DNA of 64,000 nucleotides from Gnetum montanum. Taxonomy: Eukaryota > Streptophyta > Gnetopsida > Gnetales > Gnetaceae. The notes beneath the pieces are model-generated. The model was not told where the DNA came from. It saw only the letters and a program-made list of their open reading frames with translations, and made no database searches. The translations under genes were made by a program, and so were the position numbers. Positions 58,350 to 64,000 of this stretch are shown piece after piece (within the stretch, counting starts at the first letter, position 1; every line of letters begins with the position of its first letter). The DNA lies in the NCBI GenBank assembly GCA_015680685.1, contig MNCI01004529.1, positions 643,159 to 707,158 of the forward strand, given 5' to 3'.

Positions 58350-60358
58350 ACTTAGTCATGGGGGAAATGGCCATCCATGCTAATTGAATGATGTGGGACC
58401 TCAGTTTTTCACTTTTGTTTACACTTTTATTAGTACATTTTTCTCTTTCTTAAATATTTTACAATTTCTTCTATATTTTACTTTATTTGATTTGGGTTTT
58501 TCTAATGTTTTCTTATGCTTTTTTTTTCTTTGTTGCCACTAGGACTAAGTGCAAATATAGCTATTTATTGATGGTGGTTTGTACTATAATGTTATTTGAT
58601 TTCCAATGTCTTGATCTTATATTTAAATTTTGGTGTTGATAACTAAGACATGGTTTCTTTTTCATGATAATAGGTAGTGAGTCCACATCATCCACCCCTC
58701 CACAAACTTCTATGATGTCCCCTTTTTTTGGAAATATGTATTTCCTTCTTAATTGAAATTATTAAAGAACTTGTGACCTTGGTAGTTTTCAAACTTGGGA
58801 AGAATTAATTGGATAGATAAAGGTGTAAATTCAAGGGGATTTGATGCTATTTGCACTTGGCTACCCTCTTAGGTGCATGAGTGTTCTCATGGATTTCTCA
58901 CCATTCCATTGTCAACCAATGACAAGAAGCTAAAGTCTTTGCATGGTGTAGTTCCCATCCAAAAATTTCACAAAAAATGAGAAAAAAAGAAGAAAATAAT
59001 AATAATGGGAATTCAAAGCACATCCCTTAGACCAAATAATGGGCTACAAGCACCACCTATGGAGCTAGAAAGACATGTTTCCCATGCTTGAAAGTCCCCT
59101 CTAATTAAGGCCTCTCTCACTTCTTGCTTCTCTTTTATTCTCTTTTAAGGAATGATGATTGATTTGTGGGGATGTTCTTGTGCCTTGAGGGGATGGACTG
59201 GTCTTGGAGTGTCAATGCAAGGTCACTGAAGGTGGTTGATTTTAATTCAAATTAAGGATGGATGTTATTGGCTCATATTAATCACAAAATCCACAAGGGA
59301 CTTCATGTGATCGCAATACGAGACTACATTCCACTCTCCACCTTATCCATCTCTACTCTTCATATTTTACTCTACTGCCTCGTTTTATGTTTTGTTCAAT
59401 GTCTTAGTTTAATGTGTAAAATTTTTAGATCGTCTCTTGGTGATTTAGTCCTTAACTTACCATAACCATTAGTCATCCATGGGGTCCACAGACTCCTTGG
59501 TTTGAAAACACGCAAGGACATTAAGGGCATGAGCTTGCTATGGGAAGGACCCACTTGCATACTCCCTAGTTTTATTAGTTAAGTTCCTTATTCCTTAGGC
59601 ATTTGTGCATTCAAATTGTTTATGCCCCAACATTGGTTATGTCTAGTTATGCACTACTTCATGGCATTTCTCAATCATTCTCCCAATAAAATATCCTTTT
59701 TTGTGTATTATCTAGCCCTATTCATGCATTTCATCATGTTCTTGGATTCTTGGGCTTCCTTTGAACTTCAACTTTGAGTGAAAACTATTCATTTTTCCTT
59801 TAATTTTCAAAATAAGAAATTTTTTTTTGCAACCCTATCGATGAAGTTGGCTACATTGACATGATCCTATTTATGGGATTCCATGGACACATGATAAAAA
59901 TCCTATAAATATAATGCCACACTTAGTGATTTTTTTCATTTTCTCACACACACAAGAGGGGTTTTTGTAATTTTTCAAAGCCCAACACCTTTCAAAGTCC
60001 ATATCTTTCACACCGCTTGTCTGATTAACGTCATTTTTTATTCCTGTAGCTACCAAAGGTAAGCTCTATGTTGTGGGGGCCATAAACCTTAGGTTTTTGA
60101 TGAAAAATTTATCTAATTATTCCTAACTCTCACAAGGTTAATTTAATAAAATACTATTAAAATCACTAATTTAAGAAAGTTAAACCTTTCCAATGAACTC
60201 TGGTAGATAGTAAGATGAAATAATAATAAAATAATATTAAAATAATCAAACCTACCATGATCACAACTTAGCCAAGTGTAACTAATCCAAGAGATAAGGT
60301 ACTCAATGTTATAAAGTTACATACCAAATGCTAATCCTTGCTTGTGTTGCGATTACAG
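58350..60358 (+). promoter_or_regulatory. Post-pol leader of element C with internal promoter and intact ORF3 intron
   Basis: Two kilobases without a gene, alignable with A 39128-41007. TATAAAT at 59904-59910 lies 449 nt before the ORF3 ATG. A donor AAAG|GTAAGC is at 60059-60060. The acceptor GATTACAG at 60357-60358 touches the ATG, and CTAAT at 60331-60335 is a fitting branch site. The predicted intron is 300 nt. Conservation of TATA position, donor and acceptor region among copies in three contexts is the evidence; transcription is inferred. Confidence 0.55.
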
Positions 60359-63195
60359 ATGGCACCAAGATTGAAGTGCCTACAGGAAGGAGGATCATCC
60401 CAACTAAGGGAAAAGCAACCTAGAACTAGAAGGGACCAACAAGAACAACCCCAGGAGTGAGTAGCAAAAACCCATGCGAAGGGACTTCTTTAGGAGAAGC
60501 CAAAAGTGAAATTTGTCCATCAAATTTCCCAAGTTGAAACAAAGCAATCCCATTGAGATGAGGCACCAAGACCAAGGCCAAACCTTGAGGTCACATTTAT
60601 GGATGCTTGCCTTAGGAAAATTTAGTGTAGGGATATCCAATGTTTAGTTCTCTAAGAATTGAACTTTGTTACCTTCTTAGACTTTGCCTTAGAAGATGTC
60701 AAAATCCAACTATAAAGCTCTCCCATGTGGCCAATCATCACTTCCAATGAGAAGTGGTACATGAAAGAGACTTATCTCTTCTAGAATAACACGCAACTAG
60801 ATGCCACTGTGAAGATTAAGGACATAAGTGTATACTATTTGGTGAAGGCTATCTCTAGGATCCTTGGCTTACTTGAATTTGGAACCAATGTGGAATCAAT
60901 CTCTACACAAGTGGACCTTGAGGTCAAAAAGGAGTGGATCCAATGGTGCTATAGAGTAGACCACAAGGTGTATGCTAAACTTACCACAATAGAATGAGCT
61001 TACTTCAAGATAGCGGCCTACCATCTCAATCTGATAGTGAGGCCCAGTAAGGTGATTGTATTCTCTACCTGTGCATGCATTACTCTAAGTGAGAAATTCC
61101 TTGTCAGTTTTCCACAACTAATCTATCTAGAGATAAAGAAGTGGTTTAAAGAAAAAAATGTGGAAGAAAGACACTTCCCTTTTCATGCTTGATTAAAAAA
61201 TTATGAAAAATGGGAGGGATAGCCTACTACTCCAATGACACATTAAGACATGCTCCTATCGCCTCTTGGGAGGAAATGATGAAAGATAAGATTCCTACCA
61301 TAATCAAGAAAGAGGAGTAGCCACCACCACCACCCACTCATGAAACAACATCATAGGCATGTGATACCATGGATTTCATGTAAAAGCTTTAAGAACAACT
61401 CTTACAGTAGCAGTAAACTAGTCTAAGTGATGATCCATCTATCTACCAATCAGCCTTGACCCATCTAAACAAGGTAACTTTTATAATAAGTTGGTCAATG
61501 GACATGGCACCAACTTTCTTTACCCAAAAAAGGTAGGCACTAGTGTGCTCAGATCCTAGTGCTCCAGAGGTAACATTGTCTATTCCAAAATAACAATAGT
61601 TCCTATAAATCTTTGGAAATGCCACTACCTTCTTAGTGTGCTTGGAGGAGGGTGATGGAGCAATTGTCTTGATGATGTAGCACCAAGGGCAAGAAACAAT
61701 GGCCAAGGTGGTGGTAGATAGAGTGACTGAGGCCTTAAATGTTCCTACAACATTTGTGCTAGATAGTGCTATGCTCAAAGATGTGCATATGTCCATAGGA
61801 ATGGAAAATGGGTGATTTAGCATAGCCCAACATGAGGAGTTGTTGGAATAAGTAGTGGGAATCTAGCAATTGATTTCGAAGGTCTTTGACCTTCCAAATG
61901 ACATCACTGCTATCCAGTTGGCACTATTGAAGGCAAGGGGCAAGTGCATCATCATTGAGGCTCAACTTGAAATAGCCAAAGCTGTGAGTTAGTGCTTGGC
62001 TACAGAGGTTGCAGCACTTAAATTCCACCTTGTTGATCCCATGGTACTCAACCAAGCAATGACTAGGGATGAAGCTTTTCAACTTTAGTCCAAACTTCAA
62101 TAGGTTGAGTATGCAAAGGAGTCAGTGACCTTTAACTAGTCCTTAGCTAATGCCGCCATCTACAACATTAAAAAGTAATTTTTGAAGGTTCACTAGGAGA
62201 ATGCAAATCTAACTAAGGATAATCATCACCTGCATACTATCAAGGCCCAAAAGGAGCAAATTATTGAATATATGAGATAGTAACAGGAGTAGCTTGCTAA
62301 GGTAACAATGAACTTGAGGAGGTTGATAGTAGAGAACCACAATTTCTCAATGAAGGAGATATACACCCTTCACTAGAGATTTGCAATCAAAATTGCTGCC
62401 TGGAAGAATAAGGCCCTTAAATTCAAAAGGGTTAAGAACCACTACAGGGACTAGGTTGGTTTGTAGAAGGATATCAACAAAAAAGAAAATAAACTGGTGA
62501 AGGAAAAGATGAATGAGACCCTCTAGCAAATCTAGCAAGGAGGTGACGTGTGGTAGCCTATCTTCGATGAGTTGAATGTGTACAAAAAAGCTAAAATCTA
62601 CCTCAAGGAGCTACAGATCAAGGAGATGACTAAATACATGAAGCTCCCCAACCTTTGCTATGCAAACTTAATAATGCTAACTACTAGAAGGCTAAGGTTA
62701 GATTTGGAAAAGCAAGTGGCTAGTTCATACATGTTGTATGAGGCCAAGTTCAAGCACCATAAGGAGACAAAGTAGAAACTTAAAATGACAAATGCTGAAC
62801 TCAATGTTCTTAGGAAGCACTTCCCTGATCAAAGATCCATAGCTAAGAACTTGGCCCAAAGGATGAATGACTACCAAGAGTTGTAGAACACTGTCAAGGA
62901 GTTTGATATTGAATGGAAGAAATTTGTAGCTTGTTTCATTAATGTGAAGGAGTTGTTCTATACAATGCCCTATCTATGAAATATTCTTGTACTAGCCCAC
63001 ATTGGTGATGCTTCATGGACCATGTATGATCCCTAGAGCAAGGAGGAGAAGATGAAAGCATTGTTGGATGCTTTCGATCTTCCACCAGTAGTTGCAGCTA
63101 CAGCCAAACAACCTTAACCATAATAGCCATGTGCATCGGAGGTAGGAGAAGGTCCTTTGGCATATTAAGAACCTCCACCACCTGGGACCATTTGA
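60359..63195 (+). pseudogene. ORF3 of element C: accessory coiled-coil protein
   Basis: Starts ATGGCACCAAGATTGAAGTG directly after the predicted splice acceptor and ends at the TGA of 63193-63195 (PPPPGTI). The compact domain is at 60800-61140 (VKIKDISVYYLVKAI, WIQWCYRVDHKVYAKLTTIE, FKIAAYHLNLIVRPSKV). The coiled-coil part spans about 61860-62900 and includes LDLEKQVASSYMLYEAKFK and QRSIAKNLAQRMNDYQE, both alignable with D. The tail has EEKMKALLDAFDLPPVVAA. More than a dozen in-frame TAG codons, several where D has Gln, plus net frameshifts. No RT, integrase, env or movement-protein motif was seen. Function is unknown; an oligomerising structural or RNA/DNA-handling role is a guess. Confidence 0.65.
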
Positions 63196-63743
63196 TTTTC
63201 TTCCTCGTTTTCAAGCTACCAGAGGAGTTGTGCTATTAGTTTTTGTCATGGTGTTCAATTTTGTTGTCATGAATACTAACTGAAGCATCTAGCTTTAGAG
63301 GCTTAAACAATTAGAAGCCTTGCAACTGAGGTATACCATTAGGGATAATAGAAGCATAGGAGGCCATGAAGAAGCACACACTAATGTGGCCACCCAGGCC
63401 AAACCAAATGAGTAGGGCCCTTTTACTAATAAAAAGATACAAACCATTGCATTGTCATCAATATTCTCTTTAACACATCGAATAGATAGATGCCCAAAAA
63501 GTACTCCCTTGTTTTTGTGGCTAAGTGCTTGATGTATCAACAATTAAAGGCTAAGAACTAATAGCCAAGAGGTTATTTTCTTTGTAAAAATTGTAAATCC
63601 ATACACTTGGACACTTGGTGTTTGTTTGTATTAGTTGTGTGTCAGTAGTTAGTTAATAATCCCATACCTTCCCAAAAGTTTGTAAAGAGCTTGTTCCTTC
63701 TTTTGTTCACTCAAGGATGAGTTTTCATTTAGTCATCGGGGCA
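63196..63743 (+). other. 3' non-coding stretch and polypurine region of element C
   Basis: The end reads GGATGAGTTTTCATTTAGTC then ATCGGGGCA directly before the LTR. The same landmarks (GGACGAGTTTTTACTCAGTC, GTGGGGATA) precede the 3' LTR of D. The GGGG core is the probable plus-strand primer. Confidence 0.6.
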
Positions 63744-64000
63744 TGATGAATTGCTATCACTAGCTACATCAACTTGACCTATGCATCGATGTAGTGTTGT
63801 CTTGCCTATAAATATGAACTCACCAGCTACATTTATGACATCCATTCATTAGTAGCATAGTGAAGTTCTTGCAATTTGTTCTTTTGAAAGTTATAATATT
63901 TTCTAAGTGCCTACAGTAGGAGTGAGAAGCGTATGGATCTTTATTCAAGCATTGATGTACCTAAGCACCTTGATGTGATCAACAATAAAGATGAACTTTC
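63744..64000 (+). repeat. 3' LTR of element C, cut by window end
   Basis: Begins TGATGAATTGC. It contains CCTATAAATATG (TATA) and CAATAAAGATG (polyadenylation) at the same spacing as in the LTRs at 25348 and 41065. Confidence 0.8.

Larger units (their letters stand above)
41065..64000 (+). mobile_element. Ty3/gypsy element C (Tat/Athila-like), interrupted by element D, 3' LTR cut by window end
   Basis: Same family as A. Order: middle LTR, gag 41770-44156, then (after the D insertion) protease 54680-55230, RT-RNase H 55560-56960, integrase 57170-58340, post-pol leader with internal promoter 58350-60358, ORF3 60359-63195, PPT and 3' LTR 63744 onwards. It is the only copy here with every module, though all are mutated. 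Confidence 0.8.

Overview
The window is nuclear DNA from a seed plant with a large, repeat-rich genome. A gymnosperm, probably a conifer, is my best guess. The grounds are one plant-specific glycosyltransferase gene with a 10.5-kb intron, old and heavily mutated retrotransposons, AT-rich composition and nested insertions. There are no bacterial-type operons. The species cannot be fixed by reading alone.

Host gene (about 3.0-15.5 kb, minus strand). Two exons, 14830-15493 and 3020-4278, join in frame across canonical GT/AG sites. They encode a predicted 640-residue type II membrane glycosyltransferase of the plant family usually labelled 'glycosyltransferase family protein 2', with a GnT-I-like GT-A core. 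The intron holds a 5'-truncated RTE-type LINE with a perfect 27-bp target duplication, a degraded endonuclease/RT LINE in the opposite direction, a Tourist-like MITE and a 167-bp duplicated block. Another LINE family flanks the gene: copy 1 at 1-2020 (+) and copy 2 at 19440-20700 (-).

Repeat desert (16-25.3 kb). Fragments only: a piece of the intronic LINE family, a SINE candidate, a minus-strand gag remnant, a 33-bp minisatellite and about 2 kb of CA-rich DNA that I cannot assign.

Retrotransposon complex (25.3-64 kb). Two plus-strand Ty3/gypsy elements of one family (A and C) lie head to tail and share one LTR (LTR-A-LTR-C-LTR). A chromovirus (B, 31611-38190, minus) sits inside the integrase of A. 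A same-family element (D, 44157-54632, minus) sits between gag and protease of C. The family has LTRs of about 850 bp, a PBS matching tRNA-Asp, gag with a CX2CX3HX4C knuckle, protease, RT-RNase H and integrase. The large gypsy, tRNA-Asp and extra-ORF pattern points to a Tat/Athila-like lineage.

Most interesting feature. Downstream of pol the family carries a sense-strand third ORF of about 950 codons (C 60359-63195; D 48141-45258), with an N-terminal domain, a long coiled coil and a proline-rich end. About 430-450 nt before its ATG, all three copies have a TATA box. In D this box is embedded in repeats that also occur in its LTR U3. Between TATA and ATG lies a conserved intron of about 0.3 kb ending at or next to the ATG. 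ORF3 therefore looks like an accessory gene with its own internal promoter and spliced leader. D lost RT, RNase H and integrase by a clean deletion but kept gag, protease and the whole ORF3 unit. All copies here are decayed, with many TAG stops at former Gln codons.
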